Source: Mycogone perniciosa
Taxonomy: Eukaryota; Ascomycota; Sordariomycetes; Hypocreales; Hypocreaceae
Direction of reading: 5' to 3'
DNA length: 64,000 nucleotides
NCBI GenBank assembly: GCA_025331125.1
Contig: JAOALB010000062.1
Span: forward strand, 221,151-285,150
Shown here: positions 28,162 through 42,000 of the stretch, piece by piece
Position numbering within the stretch: position 1 is the stretch's first letter
Layout: every line of letters starts with the position of its first letter
Notes under the pieces: model-generated
Databases searched by the model: none
What the model was told of the DNA's origin: nothing
Seen by the model: only the letters and a program-made list of their open reading frames with translations
Made by a program: the position numbers and the translations under genes

Positions 28162-28280
28162 ACCTCGGGGAAGTTCGATAACTATAGTGGGTTCCCCGTC
28201 CGCTCTCCCATAGTTAAGCTAATAAGAGGCAGATTAGTAGTCAGGTGGGTGACCACTGGCGAACACCGGCTGTTGTATGT
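28162..28280 (+). rRNA. 5S rRNA-like gene, probably 5'-divergent pseudogene
   Basis: The 3' three-quarters, from TTCCCCGTCCGCTC near 28192 through TTAGTAGTCAGGTGGGTGAC to GGCTGTTGTATGT, match ascomycete 5S rRNA including the internal promoter region. A T-run follows directly, as expected for an RNA polymerase III terminator. The first 25-30 bases do not resemble a 5S start and cannot pair with the 3' end to form helix I, so this copy is probably not functional. A second copy with the same 3' end lies at 63927-64000 on the minus strand. Confidence 0.7.
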
Positions 28281-28553
28281 TTTTTTTGTCTTTTTTTGCT
28301 ATTCTTTTTACGCAGCGTGATTAGTGTTCAAGTCCTCTATATGAAAGAGGGGTCGAGGCAAGAAACCCACGGGTAAAATCCGAGTCCTATCCCTACCACA
28401 CCAAAGTAGCAGTGTCATGGAGCTGAGCATTAAACGGCTACTACAAATAAATAAAAGTAGAATTTTAGAGACATTTCGTATTAGCTCGCATGCAGTGATA
28501 TATGGACTATCCTATCAGCCCACCTTTGAGAGACCTTTTTAGTAGTCACGCTT
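28281..28553. other. Intergenic, Pol III terminator run, no gene
   Basis: It begins with a T-rich run after the 5S-like sequence, then ordinary-composition DNA up to the DUF4334 stop codon. No tRNA with a complete cloverleaf could be folded. Confidence 0.4.
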
Positions 28554-29144
28554 CTACTTGAGACGCTCCAAGTAGAAGAAGTAGGCTGGGTGATACTCAG
28601 GAAGTTTAGTGTCCATGACACCAAAAACAAGGTCATCGGTCACCCATCGGAAACCATCAACAATAGGAAGGATGTCGTAAACCATAGCGGCTGAAACAAC
28701 TCCGCGGATTTTGACCTCTCGAAGCTGACACAAGAATATGTTAGCACATAAGCCACCAGGTCTCTTGCGCTACATACCGTTGCCTTTCCATACTTCTCAT
28801 TCCACACTCGCTTTCCATCGTCATCAAAGATAACAACAGGATCCACATCGTCGATAGCATGGAATGTTTTTCCGGCCCACTTTGAGCTTGCCAGCCAGGT
28901 GTTCAATGGATGGTCTGTGTTTATCATGCCCCCCTTCCATTCTCCAAGCATGAATTCAGGTGCAACAGGTTTGAGCTGATCAAAGACCGACTCGAGCGTC
29001 TTTGAGTCGACATAATCCTGGGTCTTTGTCAAGTCGATCGCGGCCGCTTCGGGACTTGAAACCAGTGACAACATAAGTATGGCAGTATCTTTTTGCTAAG
29101 ATATGAAGTCATATCCGAATAGCAGAGGCGACTTACGTAGACAT
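28554..29144 (-). CDS. GXWXG/DUF4334 domain protein, 151 aa, three exons
   Basis: Three exons are proposed: 29137-29144, 28778-29054 and 28554-28724. The introns of 82 and 53 nt start GTAAGT and GTATGT, and the second has branch site GCTAACA. The first exon holds only ATG TCT AC, so the protein starts MSTPEAAAIDL. The N-terminal half has the GEWKG motif that names the GXWXG domain (about residues 38-95). The C-terminal half has the DUF4334 pattern EVKIRGVVSAAMVYD and ends YFFYLERLK. The family is small, soluble and of unknown biochemical role, with a predicted compact beta fold. Splice phases agree and the frame is fully open, so it looks functional. Two retrotransposons now separate it from the PKS, its nearest gene to the right. 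Reading straight through the introns would give wrong ends. Confidence 0.85.
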
Positions 29145-29758
29145 TTCGGCGGGATTTTTGTAAAAAGTCAGGTCAAGAGTTCCGATCGTTTCCTAGCGAT
29201 GTTTACTCGTAGATGGGAGGAGAAGTGGCGATACGCACTGACGACAACTGCATCTTTATATATGACGCTAGTGGCATTTTGCATCCCATGTGATTTACCA
29301 ACCTAGCACGAGGGAAAAGAAACTTCATACTTTGTGCTACGTAGTGATGCATATAATGTCTCGCTCGAGGTGCTTCGCAAGCTCCCAGGTATCTATTAGC
29401 ATAATATTAATAGTACTGTACCTTACTTCGTATCTGAGCTATGGTTGGTCTCCTGTGCAAAGTGCGTCATCTCACTATGTAAAAAGTGTATGCCTTACTC
29501 TCATAGTATTGTGAGCTCTATCGCCCAAGGTCCGAGAAAACATCGTTTTGAAAGCGGTGTAGAAGGCGCGAGGGAAATAACAAGAGGAATTAATGCCAAG
29601 GCCGAACTAATGCAACTGAACTTCGGCGAATAGGAGGATAATAGTCCTTCTGTTATAGGTCGGGGTATTCTTAACTATCCGATTCGGCCATGCCCTGGAC
29701 TCGAGCCCCTCACTGCTTTTACAGCTGAGCCCAGCGCTTTTACAGGTTGAACAGTGAG
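29145..29758. other. Upstream region of the DUF4334 gene, no further gene supported
   Basis: GC-normal DNA with a few short open frames on the plus strand (29103-29633) that overlap each other, have no family pattern and no splice context. I treat them as chance frames. The region should contain the DUF4334 promoter. Confidence 0.4.
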
Positions 29759-30075
29759 TGTATCAATCACAGATCAACAGTATGAGGGCTCATTGACGAA
29801 TGCATAAAATGATAGAATTCGACACTCTTGCTTATCCCAAGTTAGGTGGGAAAAGCGGCTGCTTAAATACATGAAAAACTTGCTAACTAATTGATCATGA
29901 CCATCCGGATCTAGGAAATCTAGGAAATCTAGCTAGTCATGATATTGTCATTGACTTACGGATCCGGCTATTATTGCAAGCTAGTTGGGAATTAAGGAAT
30001 ATGCATTGGAATAAAGGAATGTATTATATTATAGAATATGCTATAATATAGAATAATCCGTTACTGAGGTTAATA
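29759..30075 (-). repeat. Copia LTR, left (3') copy
   Basis: 317 bp, TG...TA ended because the final CA has become TA. It shares blocks such as GGATCTAGGAAATCTAGG and TTACGGATCCGGCT with the right copy. Confidence 0.8.
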
Positions 30076-30999
30076 TACCCCTTCAGGTTAAATAATATTT
30101 AGACTGTTAATAAGAATAGCGAAGTAATAGTTATTGAATTGGTTATTAAAAGGAATAATAGAATAATAACTATTTAAAGATCTAGATTAGTCTATATTTA
30201 AGCCTTTTTAAGCCTTAAGAATAGTGTGTATATTAATACGACCTAATTATTTAATAAAGCATTTAAATTTCTAATTTAAAAAGACTTTAATTAATCTATT
30301 AGTAATTATTTAATTAATCGGAATATATACTACTTTATATAATCTTTATTAATAAATTTAATAAGCTTAGCCGCTATATATATTAATATATTTAAGCTAA
30401 GTCTTTAGTTAAAGTTTATTTAGCTTAAATAGCCTAATAGTCTAATAATTATTATATTTTATAATTAATTAGTTATTTAATTAAAGCATTATCTAGTCTA
30501 TTAGCTATTATATTATAATAGCTTCTTTTACTATATACTTAAAGGCAAGAAGTTTAGCTTTAATTAATAAAGTTAGAACTATTAGTTGCTTACTAGCTTT
30601 TTAGCTAATTGGTCCGCTAAACAGGATTATAATATATCCTTATAATAACTTCCTAGTTTAAGGACTATTTGCGAAAGCAGTATTAAAAGCGATTTAAAGG
30701 TTTTAAGTATTAAGTCTTTATTTTTCACTTAATTATATAAGGTTAAGGTTACTATTAAATTTAATAGTAAAAGATTATATTACTTAAAATTATTCTAGCA
30801 GTTTATTAATAAAACTAATATATTAGTTTAATAAATTAAATAAAAGTTTAATTAATTTTGCTATTAGTTTAGCTATATTAAGCTATATAATAACGGCAGT
30901 ATAGTTAACTAATCTTATCTTTTACTAATATATAAAGACTATTTATTTTAAGGCTTAATCTTTTCTTTTATTTAGATTATATAATGGGAATAGGTTGCC

Positions 31000-31430
31000 T
31001 TTAAAGTATTCTTATCCTTTAATATAGAATCGATTAATGATTTTTTCAATATAGTTATCTTAATAAAGCTATAGCTTTTAAGCTGCCTTATTATATAGAA
31101 TTTAAATTCCTAAAAACCATTTAAGTTCCCTTAAATTATTTATTTTATATTATAACTTTAATTATTTAATAAAAATCTTAATATTGGCAGTATACTTAAG
31201 TCTATATAAAAAAATAATATTATTAATAAAAAAGAAAATAGTTAACTAATTATTATTAAAGAGGCAGGGTTTTTTTATAAATTATTATAATCCTAGCTAT
31301 TTAAATGCAGCTATAAAATCCTTTTACTATAAAAGTAGTAATCTCTATAGCCTATATAAAGCTTTAAGCAGCTTTAATATTTATCCTTGATATTTAAAGC
31401 TATCTAGAAACTATATAAATATATCTTTAT
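31000..31430 (-). pseudogene. Ty1/copia reverse transcriptase relic
   Basis: The minus-strand frame reads LLKALYRL, KDFIAAFK, KPCLFNNN, FFFINNIIFLYR and LKWFLGI in order. These match the copia reverse transcriptase segments around the LLKALYGL, catalytic YVDD and WFLGI motifs. The catalytic aspartates read as asparagine codons, and several Gln or Trp positions are stops, all explained by G-to-A or C-to-T change. Confidence 0.85.
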
Positions 31431-34400
31431 TAAAAAAGCTATTTATAAATATATTAATAGTATTTAACTGTTTTATATTTACATTAAATTTAGCAGTAAC
31501 AGCTATTAGTATTTAAAAAGATCTTCCAGTTAATATAATAGTAAATATTTCTTTTAATTTAACTTATTAAAGATCTCTTTAAATATAGACTTTAGCTTTA
31601 AGTTTTATTAAAAACCTATATTTATTAAATTTATATTTATATACTTAAATTAAAGGAAAGACCTAGCTATTAACTTACTCTTTCTATCTTAACTTAATTA
31701 TATTATAAGCCTAAAGCTAATTCTATTTAATCTTTATAGCCTTATAAAACTAGCCTTTATATTTATAATTAATTAATTCCTAGTAATTCTTTAACTTAAA
31801 AGGGAGACTTTATTAATAAAGTTATTATTTACAGCTAATAAAAAAGCTAACTTTATATTAAATAAAGCTATTTTAAAGATATTTAACGCTAAAGGTAGAA
31901 TTAATTACTGATTATATTAATTTTCGAATTTAGGTTAATTATTAAAGCAGCTATATAACTTAAAGTATTATTTCTTTCTAAGCTTTTTCCTTGATTATTA
32001 GATTTTAAAGATTTTTAATTAAAGCATTTTATTCTTTAATTCTTTAATATATTAAATTCGCAAATTTAATGCTTTCCTTATATATAATACGTTTATTAGG
32101 TTTAGGCATTAAATATAGTCTTTATTACTGCTTTTCAGTAACTTTAACAGTTTCAGTTAAATTATTTAGTTAATCTATAGATTTATTAGAATTATTTTAT
32201 ATAAGTTCTTTAATCGGTTTATCGCCTAGTTTTCTATTTATTTAAATTATTAATTAAATATCCTCTTTTATATTAAATTTCAAGTCTATATTAATATAAT
32301 TTAAAAAAAGAAAACTTAATAATTCTATAGCTTATAGTAGCTCTTGCTAATAATTAGCAAGATTATAAAAGATTTCTTTATTAAAAGTTATATCTTTAAC
32401 TCTTTAAACCTTATTCCTTTTAAAAGTCTAAGTCTTAAAAATATTTATAAAACTATATTTAATTAAAGAGCTAACTTTAATATAAAGTTTAATCTTTAGA
32501 TTCCTTTATTATATACTTTATAGTGCTTTTACTATTAATAGGTAAGCTTTATAGTTAAATGCTTTAAAATATATAATATTAAACTACTATTTAAAATAGC
32601 CTAAATCTTTCTTATTATTTTCAAGCTATTAATAAAGATATTAAAAAGGCATTAATTAGTTTATAGCCTATTAAAGTAATCGATTATATAAATAAACTAT
32701 AGTTTCCTATACTTTTAGCTATAGATCCTTTAATAGATTAATATTAATTTTTATTATTTAGGATTAAGTTTTAATTACCCCTTTTGATTATTTAATCAGG
32801 CTATTTTAAGTTAATATATATAAGGCTATATATTTATCTTTAATTCTTTATTTTATTATTTAATTATTATGTTACCTTTTTATAGTAATATTATTATCTC
32901 GATAAATTTAGTAAATTCTTTAATTAAAGTATTAGTTAATATATATTTTAAAGTTCTTTAATACTTAAAGATATTATTAGTATTTAAAGAATTTATTAAA
33001 TAGCTAAAAGGTATCTTTATATATTTATTTTTAATTAATAGTATATATCCTTTTTTATTATATCTTTTTAATATAATAAAGATATTAATATAGATTTACT
33101 AAAATAAGCGTTAAGCTTAGGTTTAAAGACTTTTATATAAAATAACTTAAATAGCTTTATTAATAAAATAGCTTTTACACTTTATTTTAACTAGTCTTTT
33201 AATTTTCAACTTAATTATTTAGTAAATCAGCTATTTAAAAGTATTAGATTTTAAATAACTTGGCTGTTATATTAAGTTATAGCGTTGCCGATAGCAGTAG
33301 GTTTAGGTTTTGCGGATAATATAAAATTTAATATATTAATTTCCTAATTATTGGTTCTTGAAGCTTTGAAAAGTTTATTAAATTTAATGATAGGAATTTA
33401 ATACCGTTGATATATATAAAAGATTATTCTTTTATTTATTAAGATTTCGCTAATAAATAGATTTTAATTATATCTTTTCTTTAAAAATAGGTTTAGCGAG
33501 GCTATATTTATATAAAAGTTAAGAATATATACAATATTTAACAGCTTAAAACCAGCTTTAAGACCAATCTTTATAATAATATTACTATATCTTTAAATCT
33601 TAAGATATATATTCCCTTTATATAATAATTCTAATACTGGTTAAAAGGTATTTTTAATAAATCTATCCTTATTATTGCAGATATAAAAGCTTAACCTAGA
33701 ATTTAAGATAAATAAGTCTTTTAATAAATAAATAGCTATTGCGAATAATACTTTAATGGTTTTCGATACAATTAATAGCTTTAATATAAAGGAAGCGCTT
33801 AAAATAATTAATTCCTTTTATTTTTCCTATTTTTTTATTGTTTTAAGTTTTCTTTAATTAAAGACTTTAATTCTTTAACCTATACTTTAGCTTTTTTAAC
33901 TTAGTCTTTAAGTTTATTATTTTTAGGCTTTTTATCAATTTCTTATTATATTTAACTATTTAAAACCTAGCCTAATAGTTAAATCAATTTAATAACATAA
34001 TAATAAAAGCAAGATTAATAATTTATACTATAAAGGTATTAAAAGTATATATTTAACCTGTTTTTTAATAAAAAAGTAAAAGTAACTTTTTTTCTTTAAA
34101 AAGCAAGAAATACTCCTTTAAAGGCATTTATCTTTAACTTATATTAATAATTAAAAACTTAATTAATAAAGATTATATTACATTTAATCTATTATCTATT
34201 ATTAGAATTTATTAATCTTTTTTATTTAATTTTATTAATTTAATTATTTATAAAAAATAAGTTAATCTTTCCAATAATATTAAAGAGATCTCGGGTTAAT
34301 TAAAGGCTTTTAGTCTTTAACAGGTCAGCTTTAATAGTTTCTTTAAGCGCTATCTGCTAATAGTTTAGCCAATTTTAAATTTTTATTCTTTTAATGCCTT

Positions 34401-34926
34401 TAAAAGCTTCCAAGTAAACCTATTTAGCTTTATCCTATATAGCCTAGTTATTTAGCTTAAATTAATCTTTAAAAGCTTAAAATTATTTAAAAACTATTAC
34501 TTTCTTTAAAATTATATAATTCTAGGAATTAACTATTTCCTAAATCTAAATTATAAGCTTTCTTAAAGCTTTAAAACAGTTACTATACTATTTATATTAG
34601 AAATTATATTCCTCTTTAAAAAGCTTCAATTCTACTAGCTGCACAGTATTAAAGCTTATAATACTTATTGCTTCTAGCTAAATTATCTAAAAGGTAAAAG
34701 GTTTACGCTTATTAATTATAGGCTTATTACTCGTATTTAGGTTAATATACTTTTAAATATTATAGCTAGTAGCTAGCTATTTAATAGAGTTAATCTATAA
34801 ATCCTAATTGCTTAATTGATTTAAAATAACCTAGGAAGAGGTCAATGTTATATTAATAGTATTATTGTTGCGAAGTAGAAGCTATATAAAAAAACCTAAT
34901 GCAGACTAATGCAGACCGGGCTTATA

Positions 34927-35241
34927 ACTATCAATTACAGATTAATAGTATAAAGGCTTATTAATAAATATATAAAATAATAGCATTCGATACTTTTACT
35001 TATCTTAAGTTAAGTGGGAAAAGCGGCTGCTTAAATATATGAAAACTTGCTAACTAATTGATTATAACTATCCGGATCTAGGAAATCTAGGAAGTCTAGC
35101 AGTCATGATATCGTCATTGACTTACGGATCCGGCTGTTATTGCAAGCTAGTTGGGAATCAAGGAATGTGCGTTGGAATGAAGGAATGTGTTATGTTGTGG
35201 AATGTGCCGTGATGTGGAACAATCCGTTACTGAGGTTGACA
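34927..35241 (-). repeat. Copia LTR, right (5') copy
   Basis: About 315 bp. Read on the minus strand it begins TGTCAACCTCAGTAACGG. Its outer half is GC-normal while its inner half is AT-shifted. Confidence 0.8.
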
Positions 35242-35400
35242 TTCAAAGTCCGAGTTCTCAAGCATATGACGTAGCATGGCTTCTGAGCCGTAGAGCAAAG
35301 TGATGCTGAGTGGATCATACAAACTACTGTCAAATTGAAACCTGGGCTTGATTGCACAGTCCGGACGACAGTTTTGTTTAATCCAATTGTGAAGCCGAGT
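35242..35400. other. Unique GC-normal sequence between two retrotransposons
   Basis: 159 bp of ordinary composition, ending in CGAGT, the 5 bp duplicated by the gypsy insertion. It is likely original host DNA. No coding frame is supported. Confidence 0.5.
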
Positions 35401-35790
35401 TGTGACGATCCGGGTTGATTCTCAAGGGATAAACCGAGGTTCGTGGGTTTATGTTAACAGAGAGGTCAGGGATAAATACTAAGCAAGGTAATATAGTCAC
35501 GATTCTGTAAAATAAGCGGTTCTAGTAAATGCAATTTATTAATAACTGTTTAAGTAACTATACTAAATAAGTAATAAGCCAGTTATATATATATAAAAGG
35601 AATAATTATAGATTACCTTAAATTATATTTATTTTCCTAGTAATCTATAGTAAATCCTTCAATTAACTTACTAGGATTACTTTATAGTTTTATAGTAACT
35701 TCAATAATCTAATGCTAATTAGTTTATCTACCTAAGGTTCCCCCGGGTATATACTATATTATATTCTTATAATAGTCGGGTTATAATACA
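35401..35790 (-). repeat. Family 3 LTR, left (3') copy
   Basis: 390 bp, TGTGACGATCCGGG to TTATAATACA. The first 80 or so bases are GC-normal and the rest AT-shifted. Confidence 0.85.
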
Positions 35791-36544
35791 ATATCCCCCT
35801 CCTGTTAATTTTATCCCTAAAACCTATTAGTTCCTCTATAAATACCGCTATCCTTTATAGTTTATAGGTATAGTGCTTTTATTTTATATTCTATATTTTC
35901 TGCTAATAGAATGTTAGGTCGCGTAGCGAAATCTTATTTTTATAAAACTAAATAGCGCCTAGCTCTTTTTTTATTAATTAAGGCTATTAGTGATTTCGTT
36001 ATACTTTATTTATTCTACTATAGTTGCAATCTTTCTTATAAGATAATTGCAGACAATTTATATTATAGTAAATATATACAGTAAGGTCGTTTATGCGATG
36101 GTTCTGGTATTACGCTTTCTGCAGGTTTATTTCTTATTGAGCTTTTTATAGATTTTTCTAATTGATAGTGTAGCGTAATGTATAATTTTAAAGAAGCAAA
36201 AGATAAAGCGGGAAGAAAAAGAGACTGAAGCTCGTTTAGTCTGTGTTTAATAAAAAGTAAACAAGGCTTTTGCGAAGTTGGCGCGTTTAAGGCAACAGCG
36301 TTAGTCTATAGTGTCTCGTAGTTGCAAGATAGTTCATCATAGTCTTAAATCTTTAAACGAGTTAGATAAGGCGGAATATTGTAAAGCAGAGGCTACTATC
36401 GATATATATTCTTTTAAGGCTGTCAATATAATTAATTAGACTGCTTTTAGGTCACTCGATCTATTATTAATAAGCCAAGATTTTAGTAAAATTATTGCAG
36501 AGTCGTCTAAGAGTATTTAAAGTATTCTTTAAATTCTTAAAAGT

Positions 36545-36690
36545 TATATTCCTTTCTATAGTTTTTCTATTTAATTAAATATTAGCATTCACTATTTTCT
36601 ATTTTTATAGCTTTAATTTCCTTAACTTTATATTTTTCTTTAACTAGTAAAACTTTAATTAAATCTATAATTAATTTATTCTTTAATTTA
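36545..36690 (-). pseudogene. Chromodomain relic in gypsy element
   Basis: On the minus strand, the segment is close to the plus-strand chromodomain relic at 2920-3080, with the same KEIKAIK stretch and stops at the conserved Trp positions. Confidence 0.65.
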
Positions 36691-38869
36691 TTTTATAATA
36701 CTTTTTTAAATAATAAAATATAAAATATAAAATAAATCTTAATACTATCTAGTAATATAACTTTATAAGTAATTTTTAAAATAACCTTTTTAATTAAATA
36801 AAAATTTAAATTTCTTAAAATTTAATTTATTATTTAATTATATTATTTTAATATTTATAGTCTTTTTCCTTAATAAATATTAATATAAGTAAACTATATC
36901 TCCCTCTTTAAAGATTAATCCCTTTAATTTATATTTATTAATATACTTTTTTATTTTTTCTTATATAAAGTAAAGGTATACCTGTTTTTCTTGATATAAT
37001 TACTTTATATCTTTAACTTTAATTTATACTTTATTAATATATAGGCTTTTCTTTAGCGCTTTATATATATTCAGCGTAAAGCTATAATTGGCGTATATAA
37101 AGCTAAGTCTAGTTAACTTTAAAATATTACTATTATAGGATATTTATATAATTAATAGCTTTTCTACTTAATCGTTTTAATTAAAGTTAATATAACTTCT
37201 TAAATAGGCTTTAATAATTTAATTAATACATTTTATTTAACTATTTATCTATAAGTGGTATATAGTATTAAGCTTATAATTTATACTTAACTAGTTTATA
37301 AATGCCTGCTAGAATTTAAATGTAAAGGTTAATCCTTAATTAGAAATAATTTTAGCTAGAATTATATAATTAACTGCAATAAATTGCAAGAGTATATAAG
37401 CTAGTATTTCTATATCTATTACTTCTTTATATATAAAAAAGTAAAAGTATTTAATAAATTAATCTATAATTATTAAAATATTATTATACTTAATCTTTAA
37501 TCCTAGTTTAATAGATAATAGTAGTTTAATAATAAAGTTTAATAAAATTAACTCTTATAGTCGCTTTAATATTAATAAAGGTTAAAGTTTCCTGTATAGT
37601 TTATATTTTAAGGGTTTAACTGTTTTATAAATTATATAGTAAAAAACAATATTTTATACTACTTTTTTAAACCCTTAAAACTTAAAGTACTTTTATATTT
37701 ATTTGCATATCTTGCAAATACCTTTATATCTATATACTAGGTGTTAATAAACTTCTATAACTATATTTTTCTAGAGTTTATTTAAGATTTAAATCTTTCT
37801 GTTTTATTATTAAATTCCTTTTTTATTAAACTTTATATCTTTTAAAAATTTATTATTATCTTAAATAATATAATACTCTTTAATATATTAAAGTATAGCA
37901 TTATTACTAAATACTTTATATATAGCTTAAAGTGCTATTTATTAGTAATATCCTTTAAAGGTCTATTTTAAGATCTGCCTAGTATATTTAATCTTTTTTT
38001 AATTATAATTAATTTATCTGCTAAGTATATCTGCTTATTTATTTTTAAATCCTTTTTAGTAGATTAGGATATAGTTAAATTCTAAAAGATATTCTATATA
38101 GTATATTTATTTTCTAGAGAGTTATTAAACTATCGCGAAGTATATAATATTCTTATAGTTAATATATACTTTAACTTTATATATTCCTTTTAATAGGTAA
38201 TATTGCTATTCTTTAAGTATAAGAATAATAGTAAAGAATTCTTTATTATATATTAAGTAGTTTAATTCTGCGCTATATAATACTTTAAAATAAAAGGCAA
38301 TAAGGTATAGTTTACTATTTTTATCCTTTTAGCTAAGTTAAGCTTTTATAGTAAGATTAAAAGTATTTATTTTAATTTCTGTTTCTTTAAATAGGTTAAA
38401 TATAATAAATATAGGTTCTTTTAAAATAAGCTATTTAAGTTTATTAAATATATTCTATATATTTAATGCCTATAAAAACTTTTAATCCTTTTTAGTAAAT
38501 TTATAAAGAGTTTATATAATACTTTTATAGCCTTTAATAAATTATTAATAGTAATTAGCAAGTCTTAAAAAGCTTTAAACTTCTTTAACTATTATAGGTA
38601 TAAGTTAGTCTTTTACTGCTTATACTTTTAATAGATTTATGCAAATTTCTTTAAAGGTAATAATATACTTTAAAAAAGTAACTTTCTATATATAGAATTT
38701 ATATTTCTTTAATTCTATAAGTAGTTTAATATTTTATAGTATCTGCAATACTTTATAAATATATACTTTATATTCTTTAAAGGTATTTAAAAAGATTAAG
38801 ATATAATTTAGGTAAATAACTATAAAGATATGAAAGTACTCTTTTAATATATTATTAATTATTTTTTAA

Positions 38870-39030
38870 TATATCGCGGGGGCGTTAATAAGACTGAAAG
38901 GTATAACTAAATATTCGAATAAACTGTATTTAGTTTAAAACGCAGTTATTTATTTATATCCTTCTTTAATTTAAATAAAGTTATAAGCGCCTTTAAGATT
39001 TAGCGCTATAAACTACTTCTTTTTATATAG
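38870..39030 (-). pseudogene. Ty3/gypsy reverse transcriptase relic
   Basis: The minus-strand translation keeps LKALITLFKLKKD and FKLNTVYSNI, matching the gypsy pattern ALDLKGAYNLI ... FRTKYGLFEYLVMPFGL, which is followed by NAPA-like LLTPP. Differences are single transitions per codon. The frame has several stops. Confidence 0.75.
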
Positions 39031-42000
39031 TTTATCCCGCAATTTTATAATTAATAGCAGTAGGGTTTTATCTTTAATAGTAGCTTTATTAAGCTGTTAA
39101 TAATTTATAATTAAGTATAGTTTACCTCTTTTCTTTAATATAAATATCATAGGATAGTTTACTTTTAATAAAAAAAGTTAAATATACCCTTTAGCTAGTA
39201 TATTATCTAAACAGTTATATAAGCTTTTAAGCTCTTTTTTATTTAAATTATAAATTTTATAAAAGGTAATATTTATATTATCTTTAAGCTTAATTATATA
39301 ATCTTATTAGCTATATTCTAGTAGTTTTATATTAAGTGTTTCCTTAAATAGCTTATTATACTTTTAATCTTCTTTTAGGATATTTTATAGTTATTTTTAT
39401 AACACTATTATTTTAAGGCTTTTTATTTTAAGTATTTTATTAATATTATTAAATACTTTTTATAAAAAGGCAATTATTCTTTAAATTTATTTATTTTTCC
39501 CTTTACTTTATTTAAGTTTTATTTTTAGGTAGATGATTTCTGTAATTAAATTAAAGGTAACTTTCTTAATTCCTTTTTTTAATATATTTAAGGGTTTTAT
39601 ATAAGATTTCTGCCCTGCAGCTAAAGCCTTTTTAATAGTTTTAATCGTTAAGGGAGCTTTATTATCGCGCTAATAAAGCTAGCCATTCTTTTAATTAATA
39701 TTAAAGTTATTGCATTTTAACTAAAAATAACCGAGAATAATATTATACCTATCAATATTTATTATATTATAGGGAACTACTCTTTAATATTTAGCGATTT
39801 TAAGTTTAAAATAATTAATCTTTTACTTAACCTATTTATTATTATATATAAAAGCTCCTCCTTTTACTTAATAAAGTTAATATAGTCTAGTTTTCTTTTT
39901 TAAAGTAACTATAAGCGATTTACAGTTATAGGTGCAATAAAATTGCCTATTACTCTGCTATCTATTAATATATATAATTAATATCCTTTAACTATTATTT
40001 TTAATTTAAAATATAGTAAATCTTTATTATTACTTTTATTATTTAATATTTTAAAAGATATAATTTATTAATTATTACTTTATAGCCTTTTTATAGGTAA
40101 TATTAATTATTTTCTAATTCTTCTTTTTTTTTATAGATTTTGCAGTTAATTAAGGTTCCTTAAAGTAAATACTACCTTTTTCTATTATAGGCGGTTTTTT
40201 TATAGGTAATAAAGTTAAACTAGTTTTAGTGCAGCTCTTTTATAATTTAATTAATCTCTCTGTCTTTTAAGGTAGGTTTATACTTTATATACTTTTATAT
40301 TTACTATTCTTAGAGTTTTTCTTATAGGTAGGTAATGCATTTATCCTTCTAGCAGTATATATAGTCTAGCAATAAATATAAGGTATTATTAGCTTATTAT
40401 AAATGCCAATTTTATAACTTATTTTGCTTATATATAATATACTTTAGGCTATTATACTTTAAATAGTATTATTAATTGCATTTAAACCTTTTATTATAGC
40501 GGAAATACCACTCTATTAATTTCTTTTAGCAGTAAATATAATATCCTTTAAACTTATATCCTTTAAGTTTTTATAGCTGACGATATTCTTTTAAGGTTTT
40601 AGTATTTAGTTTAATAATAATAATTTTAAAGTTTTAATATTATATAGTTATAATTTATTCTTTAAAAGCATTATAATCCTATACCTATTTTATAAAGTAA
40701 AATAAGATTTTAATTGGAAATATATTATACTTTACTTTTTTTTAGAAATATACTATATACTTATATATAATATAAGTAACCTAGGATATAGTATAATACT
40801 CTTTATAAATAAAGTTATTTACAGTATAGTCTTTTTATATATAGAAATATATAAGTTCCGCTTATATAGCTAAAGCAGCTAAAATAGCTTTAACAGCTAT
40901 TTTATCGTTAGCTCTGTTTTGTATATAAAGCTGTTTATATAAATATAGGTTTAACCTATTTTACTGTATTTTTATAGTAACTCTTTTAATTAAGTTTAGG
41001 TAATATTTATTTAATTTACCTTTAAGGTTACTATTTATAAATAATACGTTTTCTAGTTTTAAAGGTATAGCACTATATAGTAATAGTTTATATTGTAAAA
41101 GGTTATTTTTATCTTTATTGTTAAAGTCAATGCTACTAGTTTATCTTTTATTGCCTATAGTAATTTAATTAAAATATTAATAGTCGATTACAGCAATTAT
41201 TTATTTATCCAAAATACTATTATCTTTATTTAATTTTATATAGCTAAAGTTTAAGTTTTATTCTATTAAATTATTTAGGTATAATAAATATTTATTTACT
41301 TTATTTTCTTTAAAGATACCTTTAAAAGCTAAAGATTTAAATTTTAATTAATATCTTTTTCTGTTTATTATAAATATTTTTCTAAGTTATTTCAAGTATT
41401 ATCTACTTTTATCTTTATTAAATTTATAAATAAAGCAGTTATTATTATAGTATATAGTCTAGCTAAATAATATATAATTAATAGTCTTTAAAACTATATT
41501 AACTTTCCGTTTAGGTTTTAGTGCAGGCTTTTAAGGTTTATTAATCCTTAGCTTTTATAAAACTTTATAGTCCTTTAAAAAGTATTTTAATTTATTATAA
41601 TTATAATAAATAACCTTTACTTTTCCCTTTTAAATAATATTTAAATCTATTTAATTAACTCTTTTATTATTAAAACTAGCAATATATTTTTATTACTTTC
41701 TGCTTTAATTTATATATCTTTAATATTTATAAATTTATTTAAGTTACTATTATCTTTTCTTTATATTTAAATAGAGTTTATAAAGTAAATTATCTATATT
41801 TATATATTCTTTAATAAACTTAATAATACTTTTATTGCAAGAGAACTTATAGGCTTCCCTTTTAACTTTTAACTCAAATCTATTATAAAGTATTTAATAA
41901 AAGTAAAGTTTCTTTACTTAACTTTAAAAGTATAATTTTTAAAGTATATAATATAGTTAAAGTATTTTCCTTTTTAGATTAAGTTTATAAGTTTATTTTC

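Larger units (their letters stand above)
29759..35241 (-). mobile_element. Ty1/copia retrotransposon, RIP-degraded, paired LTRs
   Basis: Two direct repeats of about 316 bp (29759-30075 and 34927-35241) flank a 4.85 kb AT-rich interior. The left LTR starts TGTATCAATC. The right ends GAGGTTGACA, and the matching left end reads GAGGTTAATA, two transitions away. On the minus strand the interior shows a copia-type reverse transcriptase relic at about 31000-31430. All frames carry stops. The right LTR keeps normal composition in its last 150 bp, so RIP faded toward the outer edge. No target duplication was found (GTGAG on the left, TTCAA on the right). Confidence 0.85.

Noticed and set aside
28310..28430. 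tRNA-like stretch on the minus strand (GTGGTAGGGATAGGAC with a loop containing ATTTTAC)
   Set aside because: The acceptor and T-arm pairs do not form, so a tRNA gene or tRNA-derived SINE could not be supported.
29103..29633. Three overlapping plus-strand open frames beside the DUF4334 gene
   Set aside because: They overlap each other in different frames, match no family, and lie in the expected promoter of the minus-strand gene.
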